A DNA stretch of 64,000 nt from Candidatus Phyllobacterium onerii (GCF_028331445.1 NZ_JAQMHX010000001.1:620001-684000), one strand, 5' to 3'; counted from the first letter of the stretch, positions 44,947-53,706 are shown. The notes: generated from the letters alone by a model not told the origin. Translations and numbers: made by a program.

Positions 44947-45444
44947 ATGTTTGACCGACGCATTCCTCGTCTATTCGCTACCCTGATTGCAGCAATTTTG
45001 CTGCCGCTATCATTGACCCTTTCTGCAAACGCCTTGAGCATGAAAGAGTGCAGCGTCAAGTACAAGGCAGCGCAGAGCGCCGGCGAAGCAGAAGGCGTTT
45101 CGTGGAGCGAATTCCGTAAAGCGCAATGCACCATGCCCGCTGAGGCGGCTGACAAGTCAACCAACTCCGCACCGACGGAGGCCAACGCAAAGACGACTGA
45201 AGATAAGCCAGAAACGCAAAAAAAAGCCGAAGTCGTAGCCAGATCCCCATCCGGAAAGACGACGTTTCCGTCGTCGATAGCCGAAAAATTTGCTGCAGAG
45301 AAACCTGCCAAGGCCCGCATGCACACATGCCTTGAGCAATACCACGTTAACAAGAAAGGCGGTACGCTTGGCGGCGCGCGCTGGATCGAAAAAGGCGGCG
45401 GTTACTACAAATTATGCAATGCTAAGCTGAAGGGGGAAGGTTAA
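44947..45444 (+). CDS. Hypothetical exported protein with two cysteine-bracketed modules
   Basis: A 165-residue protein from ATG 44947, which begins at the signal peptide (PRLFATLIAAILLPLSLTLSANA). The mature part has a first module, MKECSVKYKAAQSAG...WSEFRKAQC, and a second, HTCLEQYHVNKKGGTLGG...YYKLC, joined by an acidic and lysine-rich linker. Each module begins and ends with Cys and contains a Gly/Trp core, so they look like a diverged duplication. I know it only as a rhizobial protein of unknown function. Upstream codons from 44848 are not needed. Confidence 0.65.
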   Translation: MFDRRIPRLFATLIAAILLPLSLTLSANALSMKECSVKYKAAQSAGEAEGVSWSEFRKAQCTMPAEAADKSTNSAPTEANAKTTEDKPETQKKAEVVARSPSGKTTFPSSIAEKFAAEKPAKARMHTCLEQYHVNKKGGTLGGARWIEKGGGYYKLCNAKLKGEG

Positions 45445-45515
45445 GGGAGCGGCGGCCATGGCTCATAAACCTACAAGGTTGGAAATCCGCCGATGGCGAT
45501 GGCACATTTGAAGGT

Positions 45516-45893
45516 ATGGAACATCGCGTCGCATTTCTGGAAAAATCTTTTGGGAAGATGGACGGCAAGCTGGATGTCATCCTCAATGGCATTGCAGGCT
45601 TGAAGGAGGATGTTTCAATCCTGAAGGGTGATGTATCAGGTCTGAAGGGAGACGTTTCAATCCTGAAGGGAGATGTTTCAAGCCTGAAGGGAGACGTATC
45701 GGGTCTGAAGGAGGGGGTAGCCTATATGAAAGGCAAGTTTGAAACGCTTCCTACGGTTGAATCTTTCGCCGCGTTAAGTCAGTCGCTCGGACAGCTTACT
45801 GGTCATGTACATACTCTTCCATCGGCGGCAGCTTTTGGGGAACTCAAGGGTCGGGTAGAGCCCAGGGTCATCGACGCTGTTTTCGGCTGGTAG
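45516..45893 (+). CDS. Coiled-coil protein built on tandem heptads
   Basis: A 125-residue protein. Residues 28-69 are six consecutive seven-residue units of the form (G/I/S)LK(G/E)DV(S/A), with Leu and Val spaced 4 and 3 apart, an ideal coiled coil. At the DNA level they are 21-bp repeats. The flanks (MDGKLDVILNGIAGLKEDV, and later LPTVESFAALSQSLGQLTGHVHTLP) resemble small rhizobial coiled-coil proteins, often ending in a membrane helix. That helix is absent here, so the C-terminus may be truncated. No clear ribosome-binding tract is seen, so the start is uncertain. Confidence 0.5.
   Translation: MEHRVAFLEKSFGKMDGKLDVILNGIAGLKEDVSILKGDVSGLKGDVSILKGDVSSLKGDVSGLKEGVAYMKGKFETLPTVESFAALSQSLGQLTGHVHTLPSAAAFGELKGRVEPRVIDAVFGW
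45597..45722 (+). repeat. Six 21-bp tandem repeats in the coiled-coil gene
   Basis: Units of the type CTGAAGGGAGATGTTTCA recur every 21 bp, with only a few third-position differences. Copies three to five are nearly identical. The repeat keeps the frame, so slippage would lengthen or shorten the coiled coil in whole heptads. Confidence 0.8.
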
Positions 45894-45899
45894 TGCTAG

Positions 45900-46265
45900 T
45901 CATTCGGAACGCTCGAAGTCCAGTCGGCTGAACGCTGTCCCAGCAATGATAACCCATCCTAAGATGAGTAATGATCCTCCAAGGGGGGCGGCGAAGGGGA
46001 AGAGCCTGTCGCCAATTGCGTCCCGGGATATCAGATCACCAATGAAGAAGAACAATCCAACCACCAGCACCCACGCGCCGAAATAGGCTGGCCGACTAAC
46101 CTTTGCCAAAAGCGACAGCGCTAAAAATGCGGGGGCGTGGATGAACAGGATCGGCGCAATCGTGGCCATATGACCTTCCGCACTATGGGCCGCCGCCGCA
46201 TAGGCCGCGATACCTGCAGCCCCGAACAGTCCGCCGAGACCGGCAAAAACCCGATTGATTTCCAA
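45900..46265 (-). CDS. DUF423-family membrane protein
   Basis: A 121-residue protein with four hydrophobic helices. The start MEINRVFAGLGGLFGAAGIAAYAAAAH and the end PFAAPLGGSLLILGWVIIAG match DUF423 proteins of the inner membrane. Function unknown. It converges with the coiled-coil gene, 6 bp apart, and is followed by the aminotransferase gene upstream on the same strand. Confidence 0.82.
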   Translation of the reverse strand: MEINRVFAGLGGLFGAAGIAAYAAAAHSAEGHMATIAPILFIHAPAFLALSLLAKVSRPAYFGAWVLVVGLFFFIGDLISRDAIGDRLFPFAAPLGGSLLILGWVIIAGTAFSRLDFERSE

Positions 46266-46304
46266 GTTATTCTCCGTTTCCAGGTTTTTATCTGGGCTCA
46301 GCAG

Positions 46305-47405
46305 CTACTTTACGGCGGCCAAGGCCTGCGGAAGCTGTCGTTCGAAATAATCGAGTTCTTCGTCAAGGCCGACGCTGACACGGATGCAACGGTCCAGACC
46401 CGGTGCCATTGGTTTGCGCACGAAGACGTCGCGGTCGATCAGGGCGTTGAGAATGGCGAGGGCGTATGACCCATCGCGCCCGCAATCGATAGTGACGAAA
46501 TTGGTAGCAGAGGGAATCGCCGCAAGGTCGTTCTTCGCAGCAATCTGCACGATCCGCTCACGCCCAGCGATAATCCGTGCAATCACCGCCTTGAGATAAT
46601 CTTGATCCTTTAGCGCTGCGAGGGCGGCTATCTGTGTCAGCTTGTTCATGCCGAAATGGTTGCGGATTTTGTCGAAGGCCAGGATCTGTTTTTCTGCGCC
46701 GACAGCATAGCCGCAGCGCATTCCGGCGAGTCCATATGCCTTGGAAAAGGTGCGCATGCGCAGGACATTCGGCCGCGAAACATCGATCCGCGGCAGGGCG
46801 TCCGCCGGTGCCGTTTCGCCGTAAGCTTCGTCGAGGATCAGCATCGTATTGTTGGGCAGCGCATCGATAGAGCGTTCGATCTCCGCCGCCGCCCACCACG
46901 TCCCCATTGGATTGTCAGGGTTGGAGAAATAGACGAGCGGTGCCTCTTCGCGCTTTACCGCGGCAAGCAATGCTTCGAGGTCCTCGCGATCATCCCTGTA
47001 CGGCACTGTCACTAGCCGTCCGCCAAAGCCGGCCACATGAAAATTGAATGTCGGATAGGCACCGAGCGAAGTGACGACCGGCGTGCCCTCGCGCACGTAC
47101 TGGCGCACGGCGAGTCCCAGCAACGTATCGACGCCTTCGCCAACGACGATATTGGCCGGTACAACGCCGAGATGCGCTGCAAGCGCATGCTTCAAATCGA
47201 AATTTTCTGGATCGGCGTATTTCCACGCCTCCCCGGCATGGCTGTGTATGGCGGCAATGACTGAAGGCGCTGGGCCGAAGCCGCTTTCATTGGCTCCAAG
47301 TCGCGCTTTGAAAGGCCGGTTGCGCTTGCGTTCCAGCGCTTCGGGTCCGACGAACGGTACAGTCGAGGGCAGGGAGTCGATCAGGGGGATCAGGTGCGGT
47401 TCCAT
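46305..47405 (-). CDS. HisC-like PLP-dependent aminotransferase
   Basis: About 366 residues. A fold-type I aminotransferase with LGANESGFGPAPSV, VVGEGVDTLLGLAVRQYV, YFSNPDNPMGTWW (PLP-binding Asn), LDEAYGE (Asp, Tyr) and TFSKAYGLAGMRCGYAVG, where the Lys binds PLP. Histidinol-phosphate or aromatic amino-acid transamination are the likely reactions. It stands away from his genes, so it may be a second, aromatic-type enzyme. The frame is open to 47696, but homology begins at ATG 47405. Confidence 0.88.
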   Translation of the reverse strand: MEPHLIPLIDSLPSTVPFVGPEALERKRNRPFKARLGANESGFGPAPSVIAAIHSHAGEAWKYADPENFDLKHALAAHLGVVPANIVVGEGVDTLLGLAVRQYVREGTPVVTSLGAYPTFNFHVAGFGGRLVTVPYRDDREDLEALLAAVKREEAPLVYFSNPDNPMGTWWAAAEIERSIDALPNNTMLILDEAYGETAPADALPRIDVSRPNVLRMRTFSKAYGLAGMRCGYAVGAEKQILAFDKIRNHFGMNKLTQIAALAALKDQDYLKAVIARIIAGRERIVQIAAKNDLAAIPSATNFVTIDCGRDGSYALAILNALIDRDVFVRKPMAPGLDRCIRVSVGLDEELDYFERQLPQALAAVK

Positions 47406-47507
47406 GTCCCACAGCGATATCAGTTTTTGTGCCGGCGAAAAGCAAAAATTTCGCTCTTTTACGCCGAACTCACAGTTCGAAACGGCGATCACATATTGTC
47501 TTTCAGC

Positions 47508-47532
47508 GGAACCAAACCATTGTCGCGGGGTT
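47508..47532 (+). promoter_or_regulatory. Candidate EcfG (general stress sigma factor) promoter
   Basis: GGAAC at 47508-47512 and GTT at 47530-47532 are 17 bp apart, matching the alphaproteobacterial EcfG/RpoE2 form GGAAC-N16/17-NGTT. Transcription would begin near 47540, about 35 nt before the DUF1236 gene. Confidence 0.5.
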
Positions 47533-47576
47533 TCCCTCCCACTGGGACAAAAAAGGTTCAATTGAGAGGCAGGATA

Positions 47577-48098
47577 ATGAAAAAGGTTTTTATAGTGACT
47601 GCAGCGGCGTTTTTCGCCACCTCCGGTCTGGCGATCGCTCAGGATAGCGTTGTCGTTGAAGTGCCGCAGTCTGCCCGGGATTATGTCATCGCGCATCCGG
47701 CCGATCCAGTTGTTATAGAGGGTGACTTATCTCAGGGTTACGTCGTACCCGAAACGATCGTGGTGCGGCCAATTCCGGAGAGCCCGGGCTACGGCTACAT
47801 CTATGTCGATGGCCGCCCCGTGATCGTCTCCATGGAGAACCGCGAGGTCGTCTATCTGTCGGACAATGCTGGGGCTGCGCCCGATGACGGAGCTATTCCG
47901 GACGACGTTGTCTCCTACATTGAGACCAATCCGACTGATCCGGTGGTCATCGATGGTGACATAACCATGGGAACGGTCATTCCTGAGGATGTGCCGTTGG
48001 TCGCCGTGCCTGATCAGCCGCGCTACTCATACGTATATGTGCAAGATCGTCCCGCACTCATAGAACGTGAGACACGCCGGGTTGTCTGGGTAAGATAA
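47577..48098 (+). CDS. Exported protein with two DUF1236 repeats
   Basis: A 173-residue protein. Signal peptide KVFIVTAAAFFATSGLAIAQ. The mature protein is a tandem duplication. The first copy has ARDYVIAHPADPVVIEGDLSQGYVVPETIVVRPIP and ends YIYVDGRPVIVSMENREVVYL. The second has VVSYIETNPTDPVVIDGDITMGTVIPEDVPLVAVP and ends YVYVQDRPALIERETRRVVWV. DUF1236 proteins are periplasmic and of unknown role in rhizobia. A probable EcfG promoter precedes it, suggesting stress induction. Confidence 0.85.
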   Translation: MKKVFIVTAAAFFATSGLAIAQDSVVVEVPQSARDYVIAHPADPVVIEGDLSQGYVVPETIVVRPIPESPGYGYIYVDGRPVIVSMENREVVYLSDNAGAAPDDGAIPDDVVSYIETNPTDPVVIDGDITMGTVIPEDVPLVAVPDQPRYSYVYVQDRPALIERETRRVVWVR

Positions 48099-48143
48099 TA
48101 TCTTGTTTGAGGGAGACTTGCCCGCGCTCCGGCGGGCGAGTGT

Positions 48144-48413
48144 TTACCATCGCCGGTGCCGATAATAACGATGGCGATTGTCATAGATGATCAGCGGCGT
48201 ATTGAATTGCATCTGTTCGAATTGCGCCCGGCTTGCGGCGCGCCTGTCGAGATCGAGATTGAGCAGGCAATTTGCGAATGCATCGGTCCCACGCCGGAAA
48301 CCATAGGATGAACAGGTCTGGTTATCGAGCGCCCGCCGCTCTTCCGGTGTCATGGACACACAGCCGGCGACGAAGACCGTGAGCAAAACTGCTAATACTG
48401 CCAATGATCTCAT
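48144..48413 (-). CDS. Small lipoprotein
   Basis: An 89-residue protein with lipoprotein signal LAVLAVLLTVFVAGC; the lipobox VAGC gives Cys18 as the lipidated residue. The mature part has a cysteine pair (QTCSSYGFRRGTDAFANCLLNLD) typical of small rhizobial lipoproteins and a basic tyrosine/arginine tail. Function unknown. It converges with the DUF1236 gene. Confidence 0.8.
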   Translation of the reverse strand: MRSLAVLAVLLTVFVAGCVSMTPEERRALDNQTCSSYGFRRGTDAFANCLLNLDLDRRAASRAQFEQMQFNTPLIIYDNRHRYYRHRRW

Positions 48414-48602
48414 GGATTCCTCTGCCGGACCGTCAATTCCCGATCAACACTAGGAATATCACTGAACAGGTTTCAAATATTGGCGCTTGCAGTTGCATCA
48501 TGTCAATAAGGTCCTGACCATACTGTCCCAATTGCTTGGCAGCTTCAATAGCCAGACTTTGGTTGGATGATAGGATTGGGAGGGAGGCTCACAAAGCCAG
48601 CC

Positions 48603-48701
48603 TCAAGTCGCGAAAAAAACACCGGCAATCATGAGAATAATTATTGCTCCTGCCAGGATCGGCAGGATTGAAAAACCTGTAGGACTGGGTTGAGGCCTCA
48701 A
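48603..48701 (-). CDS. Candidate 32-aa membrane peptide, coupled to the preceding small ORF
   Basis: A TTG at 48701 overlaps the stop of the 40-aa ORF (TTGA). The product has a single hydrophobic helix, ILPILAGAIIILMIAGVFFA. Coupling and the clean helix are the support. The rare start codon and the short length keep it uncertain. Confidence 0.35.
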   Translation of the reverse strand: MRPQPSPTGFSILPILAGAIIILMIAGVFFAT

Positions 48702-48820
48702 TACCAATTTGGCAAAGCGAGCAGAATCGTGGCCGCTACCTGGGTGCATATGACAAAAGTGACGAAGGGTATAAACCCGTCACTGATCTTCCGGTTATCG
48801 TTTGCTGCGGCAAAGCTCAT
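48698..48820 (-). CDS. Candidate 40-aa membrane protein
   Basis: ATG at 48820 has GGGAG nine nt upstream. The product begins MSFAAANDNRKISDG and continues with a hydrophobic segment FIPFVTFVICTQVAATILLAL. The ANDNR start is common among small rhizobial proteins. The second small ORF overlaps its stop. It may be a subunit of, or regulator for, a membrane complex, which cannot be told from sequence. Confidence 0.45.
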   Translation of the reverse strand: MSFAAANDNRKISDGFIPFVTFVICTQVAATILLALPNWY

Positions 48821-49083
48821 AAGGACTGCTCCCGATTGGACGATCCTCTGAAAGTGCCGAAGGATCATGATCGTCAGTGCCGAATTTCGGCTTGGTCACG
48901 CAACTGTAACAGTTTGAAACCTTTTGTCACTCAAAAAGTTCTAATCCTCGTTCAACTGTGCCGTGATAGCCTTCTTCCGACGATGAAATGCTGCTGCTAT
49001 GACATAGAGAAAATCTTCAGTTTCAGTGGTTTAGCTCCAGCGGTGCAGAACCTTTGCAGGCTCTGCACCGCTGGTGATTTTTG
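48821..49083. other. Intergenic region downstream of the RND pump
   Basis: The 263 bp hold no gene I can support. The main feature is the perfect hairpin at 49037-49074. With the two small ORFs it makes up the 670-bp gap between the lipoprotein and the efflux operon. Confidence 0.4.
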
Positions 49084-49085
49084 TT
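49037..49085. terminator. Strong hairpin beyond the RND pump gene
   Basis: CCAGCGGTGCAGA (49037-49049) pairs perfectly with TCTGCACCGCTGG (49062-49074) around a 12-nt loop. The T-run (GATTTTTTG) follows on the plus strand, whereas the adjacent pump gene is on the minus strand. It can still end the pump transcript, but by shape it terminates something read left to right. Confidence 0.6.
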
Positions 49086-52000
49086 ACTCGGCTGGCGTTG
49101 CAGCAGGGGCAATCGTGCCCGAATTGTGGCTGGAATCGCCTTCGAAGGTGCTGGCATGGTGGCTCTTCAGCTGTCGATTTCCTGTCATCGCACGTATGAG
49201 CACGTAGAACACTGGCGTCATGAACAGGCCGAACAACGTCACGCCGATCATCCCGGCAAACACCGCGACGCCCATGGCACTACGCATTTCCGCACCGGCT
49301 CCAGTCGATGTGACGAGAGGTACCACGCCCATGATGAAGGCGAGCGACGTCATCAGGATCGGTCTGAGCCGCAGGCGACTGGCCTCGACTACTGCCTTGA
49401 ATGGCGTCGACCCGGCAAACTCCAGTTCCCGCGCAAACTCGACGATCAGGATGGCGTTCTTGGCAGACAGTCCGACAAGCACGATCAGCCCGATCTGCGT
49501 GAAGACATTGTTATCTCCGGCCGTCAGCCAGACGCCGGTGAGGGCGGCAAGCAATCCGAGTGGCACGATCATGATGATCGACAGCGGCAGTGACAGGCTT
49601 TCATATTGTGCCGAGAGAACGAGGAACACCAACAGGATCGACAGCGGGAAGATAAGGTAGGCTGAGTTTCCTGCAATGATCTCCTGATAGGTCAGTTCCG
49701 TCCATTCGAAGCCGATGCCGGGCGGCAGGGTGTCGGCGGCGATCTTTTCCACTGCAGCCCGCGCCTGGCCCGACGAGTAGCCAGGAGCCGCATTGCCATT
49801 CACGTCGGCAGCGAGGAAGCCGTTATAGCGCATGGCGCGATCTGGTCCCGCACTGGATGAGACGTCGACCAGGGCCGACAGCGGGATCATCTCGCCCGAA
49901 CCCGATCGTACCTTCAGATCGCCGATATCTTCAGACTTGGCGCGGAAATTCGACTCTGCCTGCATGCGGACGGAATAGGTGCGTCCGAACTTGTTGAAGT
50001 CGTTGACATAGACCGAGCCAAGATAAATCTGCAGCGTGTTGAAGATTTCCGGCAGCGATACATTGAGCTGGCGTGCCTTGGCACGGTCAACATCGGCATA
50101 GAGCTGTGGAACATTGATCTGATAGCTGGTGAACAGGCCCGTCAGCTCCGGCGCTGTGGCCGCCTTGGCGAGGAACGCCTTGGTCGCGTCGTCGAGAGCC
50201 TGATAACCAAGACCATTGCGATCCTCGATCTGCAGCTTGAACCCGCCGATCGAGCCGAGACCCTGGACGGGAGGCGGCGGGAAGACGGCGCTGAACGATT
50301 CCTGGATGCCGGATATTTGCTGATTGAGTGCCATGGCGATTGCACCGGCACTCAGGTCGGGTGTCTTGCGCTCTTCGAAAGGTTTCAGAGAAACGAAGAC
50401 AACGCCGGCATTCGAACTATTGGTAAAACCGGCGATGGACAGGCCAGGGAAGGCAATCGTGCTTTGCACACCGGGTATCTTCAATGCCATGTCCCCGATG
50501 CGGCGGACGACCGCTTCCGTCCGGTCAAGCGTCGCTCCATCCGGCAGCTGTGTGAAACCGACCAGATACTGCTTGTCCTGCGGCGGAACGAAACCGCCCG
50601 GCACACTCTTGAACATGAACGCCGTCGCGCCGATCAAGATGAGATAAATCCCCATCATGACCGTCTTGCGCGAAATAACGCCGCGCACACCCTTGCTGTA
50701 ACCGTTGGCCCCCCGCGTGAACACGGCATTGAAGCCACGGAAAAGCCAGCCCAGCGTCAGGTCCATGAAGCGTGTCAAACGGTCCTTCGGCTGGTCATGT
50801 CCCTTGAGCAGCAGTGCTGCAAGGGCAGGCGACAGTGTAAGGGAGTTGAATGCTGAAATGACCGTCGAGATGGCGATCGTCAGCGCGAACTGCCGATAGA
50901 ACTGCCCCGTAAGGCCGCTGATGAAGGCGAGGGGCACGAACACGGCGACCAGAACCAGCGCAATCGCGATGATCGGTCCCGAGACTTCGCGCATCGCCTG
51001 TACCGTCGCTTGCCGCGGGGCAAGACCGTTCTCGATGTTGCGCTCGACGTTCTCAACCACCACGATGGCGTCGTCGACGACGATACCGATGGCGAGAACA
51101 AGACCGAACAGGCTGAGTGCGTTGATCGAGAAACCGAACAGATGCATCACCGCAAACGTACCGACGATCGATATCGGCACCGCAATTAGCGGGATGATCG
51201 ATGCACGCCACGTCTGCAGGAACAGGATAACAACGAGAACGACCAGCAGCACCGCCTCAAGCAGTGTATGAATGACGGCCTCGATCGAGGCGCGGACGAA
51301 CTGCGTCGTATCGTAGACGATCTCGTAGTCTACGCCTTCCGGCATGGTCAGCTTCATCTCGTTCATCGCCGCACGAACTTCGTCGGCGATCTGGATCGCA
51401 TTGGAGCCCGGTGCCTGGAAGATCGGGATAGCAACGGCGCTCTTGTTGTCGAGCAGCGAGCGTAGCGAATAGTCGGCTGCGCCAAGTTCGATGCGGGCAA
51501 TGTCGCTCAAATGTGTGATCGCGCCATTGGCGGCAGTCTTGACGATGATCTGGCCGAATTCCTCTTCGGATTGCAACCGACCTTGCGCGTTCACCGTCAA
51601 CTGCAGATCGACACTGTTCGAGTTGGGCGACGCACCGATGGTACCGGCAGCAGCCTGCACATTCTGCGCACGGATCTCGTTAAGAACATCGGTTGCCGAG
51701 AGGCCGAGTTCCGCGGTCTTCTGCGGATCGAGCCAGATACGCATCGAATAGTCGCCAGATCCGAACAATTGCACATCGCCGACGCCGTTGATGCGGGCGA
51801 GGCGATCCTTGATGTTGATCAGGGCGTAGTTGCGCAGGTAGGTGATGTCGTAGCGATCATTGGGCGAGATGAGGTTGACCACCAGCATCAGGTCAGGCGA
51901 ACTCTTGACCGTGGTGATCCCGAGGCTGCGCACTTCTTCCGGCAAGCGCGGTTCCGCCTGCGAAACGCGGTTCTGAACCAGCTGTTGCGCCTTGTCCGGA

Positions 52001-52302
52001 TCTGTACCAAGCGCAAAGGTCACAGTCAGCGTCATCTGGCCGTCTGCCGTCGCCTGGCTGCCCATGTAGAGCATGCCTTCAACGCCGTTGATCTGTTCTT
52101 CCATCGGCGTTGCGACTGTTTCGGCAATGACCTTCGGATTTGCACCCGGATATTGTGCCCGCACCACGATGGATGGAGGAACGACATCCGGATATTCCGA
52201 GACGGGCATCGTCGTCAGCGAAATCAAACCGCCGAGGAAGATGATGAAAGAAAGAACGCCCGCAAAGATCGGGCGGTCGATAAAGAAATTGGAGATATTC
52301 AT
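49084..52302 (-). CDS. bepG: RND multidrug efflux permease (HAE-1 family, BepG/MexF-like)
   Basis: A 1072-residue inner-membrane proton antiporter that extrudes drugs through a periplasmic adaptor and an outer-membrane channel. It starts FFIDRPIFAGVLSFIIFLGG and has 12 helices with two large periplasmic loops. The proton relay aspartates are in GIVVDDAIVVVENVERN, and the conserved SAKNAILIVEFARE holds the Lys. The pump/adaptor order matches bepFG of Brucella. The outer-membrane partner is not encoded here and must come from elsewhere. The substrate range is unknown. Confidence 0.9.
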   Translation of the reverse strand: MNISNFFIDRPIFAGVLSFIIFLGGLISLTTMPVSEYPDVVPPSIVVRAQYPGANPKVIAETVATPMEEQINGVEGMLYMGSQATADGQMTLTVTFALGTDPDKAQQLVQNRVSQAEPRLPEEVRSLGITTVKSSPDLMLVVNLISPNDRYDITYLRNYALINIKDRLARINGVGDVQLFGSGDYSMRIWLDPQKTAELGLSATDVLNEIRAQNVQAAAGTIGASPNSNSVDLQLTVNAQGRLQSEEEFGQIIVKTAANGAITHLSDIARIELGAADYSLRSLLDNKSAVAIPIFQAPGSNAIQIADEVRAAMNEMKLTMPEGVDYEIVYDTTQFVRASIEAVIHTLLEAVLLVVLVVILFLQTWRASIIPLIAVPISIVGTFAVMHLFGFSINALSLFGLVLAIGIVVDDAIVVVENVERNIENGLAPRQATVQAMREVSGPIIAIALVLVAVFVPLAFISGLTGQFYRQFALTIAISTVISAFNSLTLSPALAALLLKGHDQPKDRLTRFMDLTLGWLFRGFNAVFTRGANGYSKGVRGVISRKTVMMGIYLILIGATAFMFKSVPGGFVPPQDKQYLVGFTQLPDGATLDRTEAVVRRIGDMALKIPGVQSTIAFPGLSIAGFTNSSNAGVVFVSLKPFEERKTPDLSAGAIAMALNQQISGIQESFSAVFPPPPVQGLGSIGGFKLQIEDRNGLGYQALDDATKAFLAKAATAPELTGLFTSYQINVPQLYADVDRAKARQLNVSLPEIFNTLQIYLGSVYVNDFNKFGRTYSVRMQAESNFRAKSEDIGDLKVRSGSGEMIPLSALVDVSSSAGPDRAMRYNGFLAADVNGNAAPGYSSGQARAAVEKIAADTLPPGIGFEWTELTYQEIIAGNSAYLIFPLSILLVFLVLSAQYESLSLPLSIIMIVPLGLLAALTGVWLTAGDNNVFTQIGLIVLVGLSAKNAILIVEFARELEFAGSTPFKAVVEASRLRLRPILMTSLAFIMGVVPLVTSTGAGAEMRSAMGVAVFAGMIGVTLFGLFMTPVFYVLIRAMTGNRQLKSHHASTFEGDSSHNSGTIAPAATPAE

Positions 52303-52338
52303 ATCAATTCCACCTGCCCGATGCGGGGCTCTGGATAT

Positions 52339-53562
52339 TTACTGTTTGACCTTGGCCTGGTCCGCCAGCGCCTGCTGGTCTGGAGCCTTGCTGCCCATCG
52401 CCACCATCTCCGGTGCAACGAGCGAGCCAGGGCGAATGCGCTGCAGGCCATTGACGACGATCTTGTCATCCGCCTGCAATCCAGCCGTGACGATCCGCAG
52501 GCCATCGGCCTTTGCGCCAAGCGAGATTTCGCGATACTCGACGACGTTCTTCGAATTGACGACCATGACGAACTTCTTGTTCTGGTCGGTTCCGACAGCT
52601 TTTTCGTCAACCAGCAATTCGTTACGCTCGTTGGCCTGACCCATGCGGACCTTGGCGAACTGGCCGGGCATCAGCTTGCCATTGGCGTTATCGAACACCG
52701 CGCGAACCTTGACAGTACCGCTCGTTGCATCGACGCTGTTGTTGATCAGCTGTAGCTTACCGGTGATCCCGTCCTGGCCGTGCACATCCATCTGAACCGG
52801 GATACGGTTGACGAAGTCGCGGCTGTTCAAGCCCTCGGGAAGATCGGCGAGCGCATTGGCGACGACGTTCTCATCGGCCTCGAAACTTGCATAAATCGGG
52901 CTGATCGAAACCAGCGACGTCAGTAACGGCGCGCTCGGTCCCTCGGCGATGAGATTGCCGGGGGTGATCTCGATACGTCCGACACGGCCGCTGATCGGTG
53001 CGCGAATATCGGTCCAGTCGAGGTTGAGCATGGCGGTCTGCAATACGGCCTTGGCCGCTTCAAGGTCCGCCTCGGCGCTGGTCTGAACGTTCAACCGCTG
53101 ATCATAATCGCTCTGGGAAGCAAAGCGCGATGTGACAAGCTGCTTGCCGCGTTGAAGTTCGCTCTTGGCATAGGCAAGCTTCGATTCGGCAGAGGCCACC
53201 TGCGCCTTTGCGCGCGCAACCTCTGCCTCATAAGGCGCTGGGTCGATCTTGACCAGAAGGTCGCCCTGCTTGACGATCGCGCCTTCTTTGAAGGCAACGG
53301 ACTGAATGGCGCCGGCGACGCGCGAGCGTACTTCAACTTGATCGATTGCCTCAAGCCGGCCAGAGAATTCACTCCACTGCGTTATAAGCTTCGGCTGTAC
53401 GACCGCAACCGAAACAGGAGTGGCTGGCGCAGGCGCGGCCTGGCTTTTTTCGCCTTCCGCGTGGCTCTGCTGCATGTCCAGAAAGTGCGAGCCGCCGACT
53501 GTGGCAAGTGTCAGTACCAGGGCGCTGGCATAGAGGCTTTTTCTTAAAGTGCTGATTGACAT
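52339..53562 (-). CDS. bepF: RND efflux periplasmic adaptor (BepF/AcrA-like)
   Basis: About 407 residues. An N-terminal signal/anchor (LYASALVLTLATVGG) lacks a lipobox cysteine. The hairpin and barrel segments are readable: EFSGRLEAIDQVEVRSRVAGAIQSV, VKQGDLLVKIDPAPYEAEVARA, DWTDIRAPISGRVGR and GQANERNELLVDEKAVG. It joins the permease to the outer-membrane channel. I start at ATG 53562, since the ATG at 53571 directly abuts its AGGA tract. The permease follows after 36 bp. Confidence 0.9.
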   Translation of the reverse strand: MSISTLRKSLYASALVLTLATVGGSHFLDMQQSHAEGEKSQAAPAPATPVSVAVVQPKLITQWSEFSGRLEAIDQVEVRSRVAGAIQSVAFKEGAIVKQGDLLVKIDPAPYEAEVARAKAQVASAESKLAYAKSELQRGKQLVTSRFASQSDYDQRLNVQTSAEADLEAAKAVLQTAMLNLDWTDIRAPISGRVGRIEITPGNLIAEGPSAPLLTSLVSISPIYASFEADENVVANALADLPEGLNSRDFVNRIPVQMDVHGQDGITGKLQLINNSVDATSGTVKVRAVFDNANGKLMPGQFAKVRMGQANERNELLVDEKAVGTDQNKKFVMVVNSKNVVEYREISLGAKADGLRIVTAGLQADDKIVVNGLQRIRPGSLVAPEMVAMGSKAPDQQALADQAKVKQ

Positions 53563-53640
53563 CGTGGTCATCCTGCTTTGAAAGTTTCCGCCATTGGGAG
53601 GATGGCGAATCTGAATTCGATCATCGAATTGAGCATTGAC

Positions 53641-53664
53641 GTTCTATACCGATCGGTATAGAAC
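53641..53664. promoter_or_regulatory. TetR operator 1 (bepFG control region)
   Basis: A 24-bp perfect palindrome with the core TATACCGATCGGTATA (53645-53660) lies between the bepF and tetR start codons. Perfect symmetry over 12 bp per arm, and recurrence of the core at 53707, make regulator binding very likely. Confidence 0.8.
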
Positions 53665-53706
53665 GGTTGATATAAGGCGGCGATGTAACAGCTGTCAATG
53701 GAATTT

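Noticed and set aside
45597-45722. CRISPR-like array
   Set aside because: The 21-bp units are contiguous, in frame and without spacers; they encode heptads. No CRISPR array was seen anywhere in the window.
51511-52755. 414-codon open frame antisense to the RND pump and adaptor
   Set aside because: It spans the end of one real gene and the start of another; both opposite-strand genes carry complete family motifs.
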